Below, piece after piece: positions 1 through 8,480 of a stretch of DNA of 64,000 bases. Source of the DNA: Hominimerdicola alba (lineage in GTDB: Bacteria > Bacillota > Clostridia > Oscillospirales > Ruminococcaceae); NCBI RefSeq assembly GCF_900109655.1, contig NZ_FOAT01000001.1, positions 1 through 64,000 of the forward strand, given 5' to 3'. The position numbers were made by a program, and so were the translations under genes. The notes beneath the pieces are model-generated. The model did no database searches. It was not told where the DNA came from and saw nothing but the letters and a program-made list of their open reading frames with translations. Position 1 is the first letter of the stretch. Each line of letters starts with the position of its first letter.

Positions 1-226
1 CGTTACGACTGTTGTCGGTAGCCTTGTTCTTAACGTCATACGGCTCGTATCCAAGCTCGGAATCAAGCTCTGATTCAAGGCTACCTTCCATAAATCCGGC
101 AAGTGCCTCCTTGAAAAGTTCCTGAATATCGTCCATGCTCTGAATATTCGCTGCCGAAAGAAAATCACTTATTAGCTCTCTTCTTGCTCGCTGCTCTTCT
201 GTTTCATTTCTTCGTCTTCTGCTCAT
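1..226 (-). CDS. IS256-family (mutator-type) transposase, N-terminal 75 residues
   Basis: Partial gene; the rest lies beyond position 1. The product would be a DDE-type transposase that moves the element by cut or copy and paste. The visible part starts MSRRRRNETEEQ, continues through an acidic helical stretch (DIQELFKEALAGFMEG) and reaches YDVKNKATDNSRN, the family's conserved N-terminal signature just before the zinc-knuckle-like region. The start ATG at 226 has a good GGAGG 8-9 bases upstream. The DDE residues are not in view, so activity cannot be judged. Confidence 0.85.
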   Translation of the reverse strand, partial: MSRRRRNETEEQRARRELISDFLSAANIQSMDDIQELFKEALAGFMEGSLESELDSELGYEPYDVKNKATDNSRN

Positions 227-256
227 AATTAAAACCTCCAAAGTAGTGTCTCTTCT

Positions 257-285
257 ATTATACACTACTTCAGAGGTTTACACAA
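257..285 (-). promoter_or_regulatory. IS transposase promoter within an inverted repeat
   Basis: On the minus strand TTGTGT, a 17-base spacer and TATAAT lie between the IS end and the transposase. The -10 box is flanked by 9-bp inverted arms (241-249 and 262-270, AAGTAGTGT type). In the transcript the downstream arm abuts the GGAGG, so the repeat could limit transposase expression. Inferred from sequence only. Confidence 0.45.
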
Positions 286-300
286 ATTTTAGGATAGACT

Positions 301-335
301 CGCAAAAACAAACAGACCCGCTCATATCGGGTCTG
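301..335 (-). terminator. Terminator of the MarR operon
   Basis: Minus strand: an 8-bp GC-rich stem (CAGACCCG paired with CGGGTCTG, arms 313-320 and 328-335), a 7-base loop, then TTTGTTTTTG. It follows the stop of the small Cys-rich gene directly. The IS boundary lies at the end of its T-tract. Confidence 0.8.
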
Positions 336-343
336 TGATATTA

Positions 344-541
344 TCAGTTCTGTTTTCTGACAATGGCATATTCATCGTCAAGTCTGTAATAGGGGCAGGC
401 ATAGTGTGGTTCATTGAAAAGCCTGTACATCTCGTCTTCGTCAAGATTTATCTCGCAGGAATAACACTCCAGTTCTTCATCATAAACGTTGTTCACACAG
501 CTGTCGCAGGAAGTGAAGCCCGGCTTTTTCTTCTTGCTCAT
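344..541 (-). CDS. Small Cys-rich protein, DUF6472-like
   Basis: 65 residues, no signal peptide, acidic. It has C12xxC15, C26xxC29 and a fifth Cys at about 49 in HYACPYY, a spacing that suggests a small zinc ribbon or knuckle. I associate this pattern with the uncharacterised DUF6472 family of Clostridia; that link is from memory and the function is unknown. Its ATG overlaps the stop of the upstream MarR gene in an ATGA, so the two are translationally coupled, and a terminator follows at once. It may be a metal- or redox-sensing partner of the regulator, but nothing in the sequence proves it. Confidence 0.7.
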   Translation of the reverse strand: MSKKKKPGFTSCDSCVNNVYDEELECYSCEINLDEDEMYRLFNEPHYACPYYRLDDEYAIVRKQN

Positions 542-984
542 ATATCCATCACCTGTTTTAGTACCTCGTTGACCTGCACCAGCGCATTGAAGAGCTTACC
601 CATATCCTCGTCGGATACCTCAGAAAACAGCTGAAGCAGATCTTCGCGGATATCTGTTTTCATCTTGATCAGGAAACTCTCGGCTTTTTCGGTCAGGGAT
701 ATGTTAACAACACGCCTGTTATCGGGCTGGTGTGTCCTTTCGATGAATCCCATATCTACCAGCTGAGCTACCGCGCGTGTAGCCTGCTCGTTAGATGTGT
801 TGATCTTTGAAGCCAGCTGAGACATATTCATCTGTCCGCATACCGAAAGTGACAGCAGGACTATCTGCTGAGTACGTGTAACATGGTACTTCTTCTGGTC
901 AAATGTATCGAATACCAGCTTGCGGCTCAAAGGGTATATTTCGTAGAACTGCATTATGCAGCCTGTTCTGATCTCATTGTTCAT
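538..984 (-). CDS. MarR-family transcriptional regulator
   Basis: 148 residues. A winged helix-turn-helix repressor of the MarR type: residues about 35-100 hold QIVLLSLSVCGQMNMSQLA, a recognition helix with NEQATRAVAQL, and a wing with the family signature DNRRVVNISLT. It would bind DNA as a dimer and sense a small ligand or oxidant. The reading frame is open for 32 codons upstream, but the ATG at 984 has GGAGG seven bases upstream and is taken as the start. A consensus promoter lies about 75-105 bases upstream, and autoregulation is usual for the family. The downstream gene overlaps it by four bases. Confidence 0.88.
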   Translation of the reverse strand: MNNEIRTGCIMQFYEIYPLSRKLVFDTFDQKKYHVTRTQQIVLLSLSVCGQMNMSQLASKINTSNEQATRAVAQLVDMGFIERTHQPDNRRVVNISLTEKAESFLIKMKTDIREDLLQLFSEVSDEDMGKLFNALVQVNEVLKQVMDI

Positions 985-1057
985 TTTTGTATCCTCCCGA
1001 ATGTTTTTTGTTCTGAATCTGTACCTTCTTTTGACATTTTTATAAGGTGCTGTCATT

Positions 1058-1087
1058 ATTATACTATATGAGAGGAACATTTGTCAA
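1058..1087 (-). promoter_or_regulatory. Promoter of the MarR operon
   Basis: Minus strand TTGACA (1082-1087), 18-base spacer, TATAAT (1058-1063). Both boxes match consensus exactly. The next gene downstream is the MarR regulator. Confidence 0.75.
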
Positions 1088-1149
1088 TGTACTATGTTTA
1101 TCAATATTTGATTTTGCTAAACTGTATTTTTGTTAAACATTGTATTTTG

Positions 1150-1617
1150 TCATTGAATGTATTCTTCAAGCGTGCTTATATCCACGCTGCCGGAAGTCAC
1201 ATCATATATTATCATTCCGCGGGTGACATTATCAGAATCGTTGACGATATAGTCTTTAGTTATGCCATTTTCAAGCTCAAAGGATATGTGTATATAGTAA
1301 CCCGATCGCCATGACGCTTCTTTTCGCCTGAGTACAACGCCGTCAAAGGCTTCTGCTATCTTTTCGATATCTTCTTTGTCTGTGATATTTATTCCTTCAC
1401 CTGTCCTTCCACTGAATAAACGCACTGCGATTATCTGTTCTGACGGCACATCAAGCATTTTAAAAGGCATGAAGAACCAAATCGCTCCGACGCAAAAAAG
1501 TACACCAAACACACATAATACGGCGGCATATATCTTTTTGTGTTTCTTTATTACAAGAATGGTCAGCACTGCGAAGATAACAGCAGCTATCAAAGCTATA
1601 AAAATCAGGATATTCAT
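1150..1617 (-). CDS. Small membrane protein of unknown function
   Basis: 155 residues. Two hydrophobic segments at about 1-22 and 30-52 form a hairpin in the membrane. A C-terminal soluble domain of about 100 residues of mixed alpha/beta character follows, probably outside the cell. I recognise no family. AGAGGTGATAAT precedes the start at a good distance. It follows the VWA lipoprotein gene on the same strand, separated by a strong hairpin at 1637-1671, so it may be the weakly expressed last gene of that operon or have its own promoter. A gene of this size and AT-rich style is unlikely to be spurious. Confidence 0.7.
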   Translation of the reverse strand: MNILIFIALIAAVIFAVLTILVIKKHKKIYAAVLCVFGVLFCVGAIWFFMPFKMLDVPSEQIIAVRLFSGRTGEGINITDKEDIEKIAEAFDGVVLRRKEASWRSGYYIHISFELENGITKDYIVNDSDNVTRGMIIYDVTSGSVDISTLEEYIQ

Positions 1618-1636
1618 ATTATCACCTCTTTCAGCG

Positions 1637-1671
1637 GCGGCGCACCCGATGAATATTATCGGGTGCGCCGC
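1637..1671 (-). terminator. Strong hairpin after the VWA operon
   Basis: A perfect 14-bp GC-rich stem (arms 1637-1650 and 1658-1671) with a 7-base loop lies between two minus-strand genes. No T-run follows it on the minus strand, so it may act as an mRNA-stabilising or partial read-through element rather than a full terminator. Confidence 0.55.
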
Positions 1672-1691
1672 AATTAATTATATATTACCTT

Positions 1692-3359
1692 TTATTGAAG
1701 ATTGTTTGCTGCTGAATTCTCGTAATCCTCTTCATATATCGCGATCATCTTCAGCAGTTCTTCAGCGTCAAGGTGAAGACCCTTTGCATAATCTCTGATC
1801 CCAGCCATTGTGAATTTATCCTCGGAGTTGCCAAGTGTCTTTGCAAACATTGCAGCAGCACAAGCGAGCTTCATGTTCTCACTCATCTCGTCCATGCTGA
1901 CATAGCTTGCCAGCTTCACAGCCTTATCCACCAGCTTGCTTTCGTTCTCGTCCTTCTCCTTGTATCTTACGGATACTGTCAGAAGTTCCTTGTCAAGATC
2001 GGTCTCATCCGCTTTTTCGGGAGCGGGATATTCAACGTCATCCTGATATTTGAGTGTGCGCTTGCTGTCGTCGCTGTCAGCCTTGGTGTCGGTCATGATT
2101 ATCTCATAAAGAGCTGTAACCTGCTGAGCTGCACCAACATCGCCTGCGTCCTTGGTGTCGTCCTCAAAATCCTGATCTTCAAGAAGTCTGTTCTCGTAGC
2201 CTACAAGCTTGTAATAAGCTACATTTGCAGGATTGAACTCCACCTGTATCTTAGCATCCTTAGCCACGGTGAACATAGTTCCGTTCATCTCGGTAACGAG
2301 AACTCTCTGAGCTTCTTCAACGCTGTCGATATAAGCATAGTTGCCGTTTCCGTTGTCAGCCAGAGCTTCAAGCTTGTTGTCCTTGTAGTTGCCCATGCCA
2401 AATCCCAGTACTGAGAGGAACACGCCGTTGTCTCGCTTTTCCTCGATGAGGGATTTCAGCTCTTCTTCGGAAGACAGACCAACATTCAGGTCGCCGTCGG
2501 TGGCAAGGATAACTCTGTTGTTTCCGCCCTTGATGAAGTACTTTTCAGCAAGCTCGTAAGCGGTATTTATGCCCGCTGCACCTGCGGTGGAACCGCCTGC
2601 TGTCAGACCTGCAAGTGTTGAAGCTATGGTCTCATAGTTAGCGCCGCTCTCCCCCTCGAGTTCGATGGTATCTCTGCCTGCGTAGGTAACGATGGATATT
2701 CTGTCATTCTCGCCAAGATTCTCAGCAAGCATCGCGAAAGCCTGTGTAACAAGAGGAAGCTTGTTCGCATCAGCCATAGAACCGCTGACATCTATCAGAA
2801 AAACGATATTTGAATCAATATCCTGTACATCGATATCCTTAGCCTGCAAGCCTATCTGCATAAGCTTTGCTTCGCTGTTCCAAGGACAGTCGGAAAGCTC
2901 GGTATTTATAGCTATCTTATCATCGCCCGTAGGATATTCGTATTCATAGTTGAAGTAGTTTATGAATTCCTCTGTTCTTACAGCGTTGGGGTCGATATTC
3001 TGGCGGTTTTCCAGCATACGTCTTACATTGGTGAATGAAGCTGTATCAACATCGGTGGAGAATGTTGAGAGCGGGTGCTCGGCAACACTGAGAAATTGAT
3101 TTTCAGCGTAGTAGTTGTATTCCTCTGTGTTGACATCTATATCTACATCATCGGTATAATATCTTTCTTTTTCCGACTTGTCAGTTTCATTTTCCACAGA
3201 CGGTCGGGTATCGCCGCCGTTATCTGCCACTGCATCGTTTCTAGTTGCGCCTGATTTCTTGACTGATGCATCTTTGCCGCCTCCGCAGCCTGTCATCATT
3301 CCAATTGCCATTATAAGTGAAAGCACCATTGCTGTTATTTTTTTAGTGTTTTCTTTCAT
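1692..3359 (-). CDS. VWA-domain lipoprotein (YfbK type)
   Basis: 555 residues, an exported lipoprotein with the lipobox MTGC (Cys 25). After a low-complexity linker come a YfbK-type N-terminal domain (residues about 80-175, with HPLSTFSTDVDTASF), a von Willebrand A domain (about 180-355) with a complete MIDAS (DVSGS at 190, a GGST threonine loop and ATDGD), and a DUF3520-like C-terminal region. VWA domains bind metal and protein partners, so this is probably a surface adhesion or scaffold protein. The start at 3359 has AAAGGAAG upstream; an in-frame start 12 codons earlier has none. It is the fourth gene of the ECF sigma operon, which suggests it belongs to an envelope-stress regulon. Confidence 0.88.
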   Translation of the reverse strand: MKENTKKITAMVLSLIMAIGMMTGCGGGKDASVKKSGATRNDAVADNGGDTRPSVENETDKSEKERYYTDDVDIDVNTEEYNYYAENQFLSVAEHPLSTFSTDVDTASFTNVRRMLENRQNIDPNAVRTEEFINYFNYEYEYPTGDDKIAINTELSDCPWNSEAKLMQIGLQAKDIDVQDIDSNIVFLIDVSGSMADANKLPLVTQAFAMLAENLGENDRISIVTYAGRDTIELEGESGANYETIASTLAGLTAGGSTAGAAGINTAYELAEKYFIKGGNNRVILATDGDLNVGLSSEEELKSLIEEKRDNGVFLSVLGFGMGNYKDNKLEALADNGNGNYAYIDSVEEAQRVLVTEMNGTMFTVAKDAKIQVEFNPANVAYYKLVGYENRLLEDQDFEDDTKDAGDVGAAQQVTALYEIIMTDTKADSDDSKRTLKYQDDVEYPAPEKADETDLDKELLTVSVRYKEKDENESKLVDKAVKLASYVSMDEMSENMKLACAAAMFAKTLGNSEDKFTMAGIRDYAKGLHLDAEELLKMIAIYEEDYENSAANNLQ

Positions 3360-3421
3360 AGTTATCTTCCTTTCTGTAAGGGTCTCAGATATCAAATGCC
3401 TGATTTTAAGTATTCCGTAAA

Positions 3422-4114
3422 TTAATCATTAATGGATATTCCGCCTGTTATCTCCACAACTGGATCATCAACCGATTCGGTCACATCGTAACCATCGGCA
3501 TACTGTACTGCTTCTACCAGATCGGGGATAAGGTCGATGGGAAATTCGTAGTAGCAAGTTTCGCGGTACTCGTCATTCTCATCAAAATAGCTTATGCAGA
3601 ATATGAAGCTGTTCTCATAGCCTATCAGAGTTACGCCGTTTCCGTCGATCTTTTCACTGCCAACTCTGAATGACTTTGTATCCTCAAATTTCATGTTAGC
3701 CATGAAGCCGTCTGTCTCTAAACTGTTCAGCTGTTCGACAGATACTGCAAGATCGAGAGCCTTTTCTTCCATGCCGGGGGTCGCCATTCCTTTAAGGATA
3801 TACTCAGCACCTGCCAGACGGTTATCCCAGCTCTGACGAATGTGGCCGTTGTTGTACATATCAAATCCGAATGCACCGTCGCCTATGATGTAATTGTAGT
3901 ATGAATCGAAATCGTAGTCATCCTGCTCTGCTGTTGTTTCCACGTCTTGTTCTGTTGTTGTTTCTTCTTCATCGGTAACGTTTGTATCGGTTGAAGTTTG
4001 CGCGTTTGCGGAAGCCTTTACAGGAGCTTCACTGTCGTTTGGCTCGTTTACTTTTCCGCATCCGCCCAGTACCATTATTGCCGTCGCGATAACCGCAGCA
4101 TATCTTTTATTCAT
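3422..4114 (-). CDS. Lipoprotein in the ECF sigma operon
   Basis: 230 residues. The signal peptide ends in the lipobox LGGC (Cys 19). A Thr/Glu-rich linker with repeated TTEQDVETTAEQ-like units follows, then a folded domain of about 150 residues containing GYENSFIFCISYFDEND. No family is recognised. The start at 4114 has AAGGAGG eight bases upstream, and that SD overlaps the stop of the anti-sigma gene (gap 13 bases). Its position between the anti-sigma gene and the VWA lipoprotein suggests it acts at the cell surface with them, perhaps as a sensor input to the sigma system. Confidence 0.8.
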   Translation of the reverse strand: MNKRYAAVIATAIMVLGGCGKVNEPNDSEAPVKASANAQTSTDTNVTDEEETTTEQDVETTAEQDDYDFDSYYNYIIGDGAFGFDMYNNGHIRQSWDNRLAGAEYILKGMATPGMEEKALDLAVSVEQLNSLETDGFMANMKFEDTKSFRVGSEKIDGNGVTLIGYENSFIFCISYFDENDEYRETCYYEFPIDLIPDLVEAVQYADGYDVTESVDDPVVEITGGISIND

Positions 4115-4127
4115 CTTAATTGCCTCC

Positions 4128-5099
4128 TTATGCATTGTTCCACTGATCCAAAAAGCTTTCCAGATCAAGACTTGGTGTGTACTTCATTCTATCGAAGTAA
4201 AAATCGTTCACGTTAAGGCTGTCCTTTTCAAGATCTTCCGCACCGCCGCTGAGAGCTGTCCAGCCGTTCTGGAATACTGCACCGCCGTCAATAGTTATCT
4301 CTATCTGGGGAGCGTTCTCGAATACTATGCTGTAACTGTCCGCGCCTGTGCGTTTGAGCGGCAGCAGGTACTCCCTGTTCTCCTGCAGGATGTACGGTGT
4401 GCTGCTGTTCAGTACGATTTCAGATACGATAAGCTCGCCGTCTTTGTCGTACATCGAATTTACCTGCAAAACGTATGTCGCGCCCTCAGATGAAAGGTCG
4501 GCTTCAACAACAGTAACATCTGCAAAGCAGTCTGTCGACTTGAAAACCTTGTCTTCAACGAAATACTCATCGCCCTTTGCAACGTAGTCTGCCACGTATG
4601 ATACCGTATCTGTAGAATTAAATCTCAGCTGATTATATTTTACTGTTGTTTTTACAGCTTCCGGCGCTTCGTCGGTCATACTTGCGTGACCGTCAATAGG
4701 AAAGACTCCATCAGTTTGATCATCTTCTGCTTTTATACCTGTTTTGTTGTCTGATCCGGTTGTTGTAGTTGCTTTTTCATCATTTTTATTCTCCGACGCT
4801 GTCTCCTCTGTTCTGTCGGGTCTGGAGAGCGGTATCTTATCCATAGCAGCCTTTGTCTTTTTGGATTCGTTCATTATATTTACTCCAGCAAATACAACTA
4901 TGAACGCCGCTGCAACTGCTGCTATCTTCATGTATCCGCCCGAACGCTTTATCTGTTCTCTGTTCTCTGTGTAAGTTGTCTCGCTTTTTGTCTCTGTTTC
5001 TTTTTTGTCTATCTCATCGGATATTCTGTTCCACAGCTTATCCATATCGGGTGCAGTATCCTGGATATGCTGTGTGTATTCTTCTTTTAAGTTAGCCAT
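4128..5099 (-). CDS. Membrane-bound anti-sigma factor-like protein
   Basis: 323 residues. The cytoplasmic N-terminus (about 1-56) contains DMDKLWNRISDEIDKKE, a helical segment in the place where anti-sigma factors bind their sigma. A single transmembrane segment spans about 57-76. A charged linker and an extracytoplasmic domain of about 190 residues follow. It lacks an obvious zinc HxxxCxxC motif. Its start overlaps the end of the sigma gene by eight bases, which makes the pairing secure by context. It would hold the sigma factor at the membrane until an envelope signal arrives. Confidence 0.8.
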   Translation of the reverse strand: MANLKEEYTQHIQDTAPDMDKLWNRISDEIDKKETETKSETTYTENREQIKRSGGYMKIAAVAAAFIVVFAGVNIMNESKKTKAAMDKIPLSRPDRTEETASENKNDEKATTTTGSDNKTGIKAEDDQTDGVFPIDGHASMTDEAPEAVKTTVKYNQLRFNSTDTVSYVADYVAKGDEYFVEDKVFKSTDCFADVTVVEADLSSEGATYVLQVNSMYDKDGELIVSEIVLNSSTPYILQENREYLLPLKRTGADSYSIVFENAPQIEITIDGGAVFQNGWTALSGGAEDLEKDSLNVNDFYFDRMKYTPSLDLESFLDQWNNA

Positions 5100-5655
5100 A
5101 AATACTGCCCTCCTTTACTGTTTTTTTCAGCTTGTTCAAAGCTTGTTTGTATCTCCATGCAACAGTGCCAAGAGGAACGCCCAGCGTTTCGCTTATCTCC
5201 TTAAAGGTCATATCAAGACCTGCGCGGAGGTTGATGATCTCTCTTTCAGCTTCGTTCAGAGTTTCCAGCGCCTGTTTAAATGCCATTCCGCTTTCTACCT
5301 GAACATCAGCGGGATCTTCGGGGTCTGCCTGTTCCTCGGTATAGATGCCGTCATCGTCTATCGTATATTCCTCGTGTTTTCTCTTTCTCAGGAAGTCGAT
5401 AGCCATATTTCGTGCCATCACCGTTATGTAGCGCTTATGTCCCGTTCCGGAACGGTACTGCGCCGCTGTCTCCCACAGTCTTAAAAACATATCGCTCGTC
5501 AGGTCCTCAGCGTCCTGAGGACTTTTCACCACAGCAAGCATCTGTTGATATATCAGCTTGCCATAGCATGAGTAGATGTCTTTAAGACCGCTCTTGTCTT
5601 TCCCGAGTATCCGCTGGATACACAGGTCGAACTCCTTGTCGGTCAAATCTATCAT
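5092..5655 (-). CDS. ECF-type RNA polymerase sigma factor
   Basis: 187 residues, the normal ECF length. Region 2 (about 28-94) includes DAEDLTSDMFLRLW and the -10 recognition helix ITVMARNMAIDFLRKRK. Region 4 (about 126-180) includes LNEAEREIINLRAGLDMTFKEIS and the helix-turn-helix GVPLGTVAWRYKQALNKLKK. The exact start is unclear: GTG at 5658, ATG at 5655 and TTG at 5646 are all possible, because GAAGGGTGAT overlaps the first two. It heads a four-gene operon with an anti-sigma factor and two lipoproteins and probably activates its own promoter. Confidence 0.92.
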   Translation of the reverse strand: MIDLTDKEFDLCIQRILGKDKSGLKDIYSCYGKLIYQQMLAVVKSPQDAEDLTSDMFLRLWETAAQYRSGTGHKRYITVMARNMAIDFLRKRKHEEYTIDDDGIYTEEQADPEDPADVQVESGMAFKQALETLNEAEREIINLRAGLDMTFKEISETLGVPLGTVAWRYKQALNKLKKTVKEGSIYG

Positions 5656-5776
5656 CACCCTTCGACATAATATATACGTTTGGTCTTACGAATATTTTTG
5701 GTGTGATAATGCACAAACTTTGTACGTGAGATTTGTGAGTTATCACGAAAATGAATATAGACATAATTCGATAATA

Positions 5777-5805
5777 ATTATAACACGGATCTGATCAAAA
5801 GTAAA
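5777..5805 (-). promoter_or_regulatory. Promoter of the ECF sigma operon
   Basis: Minus strand TTTACT, 17-base spacer, TATAAT with an upstream TGT (extended -10), about 120 bases before the sigma gene. It looks like a housekeeping promoter. No clear AAC-type ECF -35 element was found, so an autoregulatory promoter is not visible. Confidence 0.5.
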
Positions 5806-5854
5806 GATGTTAGGCTATTAATTCTCGGAAAAACGTGTTCTGTCATTTTTTGAT

Positions 5855-5897
5855 CATAAAAAGAACCACACCGAAAGCGAAATTCGGTGCGGTTCTT
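5855..5897 (-). terminator. metE terminator
   Basis: Minus strand: a 15-bp stem with one mismatch (arms 5861-5875 and 5883-5897, AAGAACCGCACCGAA side) followed by TTTTTATG. It lies 37 bases past the metE stop. Confidence 0.85.
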
Positions 5898-5933
5898 ATA
5901 ATTATATCGGAAGATAAATTATGCTGTCAGTTT

Positions 5934-8207
5934 TTATGCTTTTTCAGCTCTTGCTTCCTTAGCTGCTTCTACCAGGTTTTTCAGGCTGGGGATAGTTTCC
6001 TCGTTGCCTCTTGTTTTAAGACCGCAGTCGGGGTTTACCCACAGCTTGGAAAGAGGTATACGGTCAGTCATCTTTGCGATAGCAGCCTTGATTTCTTCCT
6101 TGGAAGGTACTCTGGGCGAGTGGATATCGTATACGCCGGGACCAACTTCTGTGCGGAAATTGTTCTCTTTCAGAACATCAAGTATAGTCAGATCGGAACG
6201 TGAAGCCTCGAATGTGATAACGTCAGCATCCATATCGTCGATATCCTTGATGATGTCAGCAAATTCGCTGTAGCACATATGAGTATGTACCTGAGTCTCA
6301 GGCTTAACACCGCTGTGAACATATCTGAATGCAGGGATAGCCCAGTCGAGATAGTCCTCTCTCCAGTCAGACTTTCTCAGAGGGAGCTTCTCACGAAGTG
6401 CAGCTTCATCGACCTGGATTATGCTTATGCCGTTTGCTTCAAGATCAAGAACTTCCTCACGGATAGCAAGTGCGATCTGGAATGCACACTCCTTCAGAGT
6501 GATATCCTCACGGGGGAATGACCAGTTAAGGATGGTAACAGGACCTGTCAGCATACCCTTCATAGGCTTCTTTGTAAGGCTCTGAGCGTACTTGGACCAT
6601 CTAACGGTCATAGGCTTAGCTCTGGAGATATCGCCCCATACAACGGGAGGCTTAACGCAACGTGTACCGTAGGACTGTACCCAAGCCTTCTCAGTGAAGA
6701 TGTAACCGTCAAGGCACTCGCCGAAATACTCAACCATGTCGTTACGCTCGAACTCACCGTGAACCAGTACGTCAAGACCGATCTCTTCCTGCAGTGCAAC
6801 GCATTCAGCGATCTTCTTCTCAACGAACTTCTCATACTCATCAGCGCCAAGCTCGCCCTTACGGAAAGCGGAACGCTTAGACTTGACATCAGCAGTCTGA
6901 GGGAATGAACCGATGGTTGTGGTGGGGAAGAGAGGCAGTTCAAAACGAGCCTTCTGGATCTTTTCACGCTCTGCAAATTCGGGAAGTCTTACAAAATCCT
7001 TCTCTGTCAGTGAAGCTACCTTTGCTCTGACATCAGCATTACCGCCTGATCTCTGCTCACTGTGGAGAGCCTTGTTGTTTTTAAATTCAGATGTCTCGGC
7101 AGGCTTGTCAGCACAGAGGATAGTTTTCAGCTCAGCCAGCTCGCCCAGCTTTTCCTCAGCGTAAGCGAAGTGCTTCAGGTAGCTTGCATCGAGCTTTGTC
7201 TCGTTAGCAAGTGTGCAGGGAACGTGCAGCAGAGAGCAGGAAGTGCTCAGCACGATATTCTCAGCATACTTTTTCAGCTCTGTAACGATGTTTACTGTCT
7301 TCTCGTAGTTGTTTCTCCAGATGTTCTTGCCGTTTACAACACCTGCAAACAGGATCTTGTCCTTGGGGAAACCATTAGCCTTGATGAGTTCAAGTGTACG
7401 CTTGCCCTCAACAAGATCAAGACCGATACCGTTAAAATCAAGTGCGGTGAGCTCGTTGTAGCAGTCACGTACATCGCCGAAGTATGTCTGTAAAAGAACC
7501 TTGACACCGCTCTTGCCTGCAAGTATCTTCTTGTACAGGGATACGAACAGTGCTGTGTCCTCAGCGGTCATGTCCTTAACCAGAGAAGGTTCGTCTATCT
7601 GAACCCACTCAGCACCAAGTTCAGCAAATTTCTTCAGCAGTTCAACGTAAGCTGCAGCAGCTGCATCAGCAAAGTCAGCAGCAGTCTTTGTGCCTGTGTA
7701 TCTTGCCAGCTTCAGGAATGTGTATGCGCCGATAACAACAGGCTTTGTCTTAACGCCGTTGTCAAGTGCTTCCTTGAAAAGGTCGAAAGGCTTTGTGCCT
7801 GCAAGCTTGATCTCTGTAGAATCGCTTACCTCGGGAACCATGTAGTGATAGTTGGTGTTGTACCACTTCTTCATAGCCAGTGCTTTAACGTCACCCTTTT
7901 CGCCCTGATATCCTCTTGCAGCAGCAAAGAATGTATCCAGTGTGGAAAGACCGAGACTTGTGTATCTCTCGGGTACTGCATTCAGCAGGAAAGCTGTATC
8001 CAGCATACCGTCATAGAACGAGAAGTCATTTGAGGGTATAAAGTCCAGACCGCTTTTCTTCTGTATATCCAGATTGTAAAGACGGATAGACTTTGCTGTC
8101 TTTTCCAGTTCGTCAGCTGAGATCTCATTTCTGAAATACTTCTCACTTGCGAACTTGAGCTCACGAAGATTTCCTATGCGGGGATAACCAATAATTGATG
8201 TGTTCAT
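5934..8207 (-). CDS. metE: Cobalamin-independent methionine synthase
   Basis: 757 residues, full length for MetE. It transfers a methyl group from 5-methyltetrahydropteroyl-triglutamate to homocysteine, the last step of methionine synthesis, in the cytoplasm. The N-terminal barrel starts [17 protein letters not shown]. The catalytic barrel carries the zinc ligands: His and Cys in [10 protein letters not shown] (about 641 and 643), Glu in ITFEASRSD and Cys in [11 protein letters not shown] (about 725). The start has GGAGG eight bases upstream. It is monocistronic between a promoter at about 8242 and a terminator. No SAM riboswitch or T-box is visible upstream. The divergent mrp-type gene shares an inverted repeat over the promoters. 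Confidence 0.97.
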   Translation of the reverse strand: MNTSIIGYPRIGNLRELKFASEKYFRNEISADELEKTAKSIRLYNLDIQKKSGLDFIPSNDFSFYDGMLDTAFLLNAVPERYTSLGLSTLDTFFAAARGYQGEKGDVKALAMKKWYNTNYHYMVPEVSDSTEIKLAGTKPFDLFKEALDNGVKTKPVVIGAYTFLKLARYTGTKTAADFADAAAAAYVELLKKFAELGAEWVQIDEPSLVKDMTAEDTALFVSLYKKILAGKSGVKVLLQTYFGDVRDCYNELTALDFNGIGLDLVEGKRTLELIKANGFPKDKILFAGVVNGKNIWRNNYEKTVNIVTELKKYAENIVLSTSCSLLHVPCTLANETKLDASYLKHFAYAEEKLGELAELKTILCADKPAETSEFKNNKALHSEQRSGGNADVRAKVASLTEKDFVRLPEFAEREKIQKARFELPLFPTTTIGSFPQTADVKSKRSAFRKGELGADEYEKFVEKKIAECVALQEEIGLDVLVHGEFERNDMVEYFGECLDGYIFTEKAWVQSYGTRCVKPPVVWGDISRAKPMTVRWSKYAQSLTKKPMKGMLTGPVTILNWSFPREDITLKECAFQIALAIREEVLDLEANGISIIQVDEAALREKLPLRKSDWREDYLDWAIPAFRYVHSGVKPETQVHTHMCYSEFADIIKDIDDMDADVITFEASRSDLTILDVLKENNFRTEVGPGVYDIHSPRVPSKEEIKAAIAKMTDRIPLSKLWVNPDCGLKTRGNEETIPSLKNLVEAAKEARAEKA

Positions 8208-8240
8208 TTCCTATTCCTCCGATATGCTTTATTGTATTTA

Positions 8241-8447
8241 TATTATAACACACTTTTTTGAAATAGGGAAGTACTGATTTTTTATGCTGCGATATAGCCA
8301 AAAACTATATCAGGATAATTTGCACAGGATTCTTACACTTATTTGGTATAAATAACTCTTATAAAGGACACTATACCTTATAAATAGAGCATATGTGAGA
8401 ATTTGTTTGCCTGTGTCTTTACTTTTTAATATAAGTGTGTTATAATA
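8241..8447. repeat. 15-bp inverted repeat over the metE and mrp -10 boxes
   Basis: AAGTGTGTTATAATA occurs at 8433-8447 on the plus strand and identically at 8241-8255 on the minus strand, about 190 bases apart. Each copy contains a TATAAT -10 box with an upstream TG. The metE copy has only a weak -35 (TTCCCT). The 178 bases between the arms hold no gene. Confidence 0.7.
8418..8446 (+). promoter_or_regulatory. Promoter of the mrp-type gene
   Basis: TTTACT (8418-8423), 17-base spacer, TATAAT (8441-8446) preceded by TGTGT. The start codon follows 35 bases downstream. Confidence 0.65.
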
Positions 8448-8480
8448 AATGTATATTTATACAGAAAGGAAAGTATAAAA

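Larger units (their letters stand above)
1..301 (-). mobile_element. IS256-family insertion sequence, one end (cut by window edge)
   Basis: The left edge holds the 5' end of a minus-strand transposase and about 75 bp of upstream IS DNA. Reading the minus strand inward from 301, the end begins GAGTCTATCC and runs through TAAAATTTGTGTAAA, an end style typical of IS256/mutator elements. The outer boundary at about 301 is inferred from that motif and from the terminator T-tract that starts there. The other end is outside the window, so the inverted repeat and target duplication cannot be checked. Confidence 0.75.

Noticed and set aside
8208-8480. SAM riboswitch or T-box upstream of metE
   Set aside because: The gap contains promoters and an inverted repeat, but no SAM-box or T-box conserved sequences and no terminator before metE.
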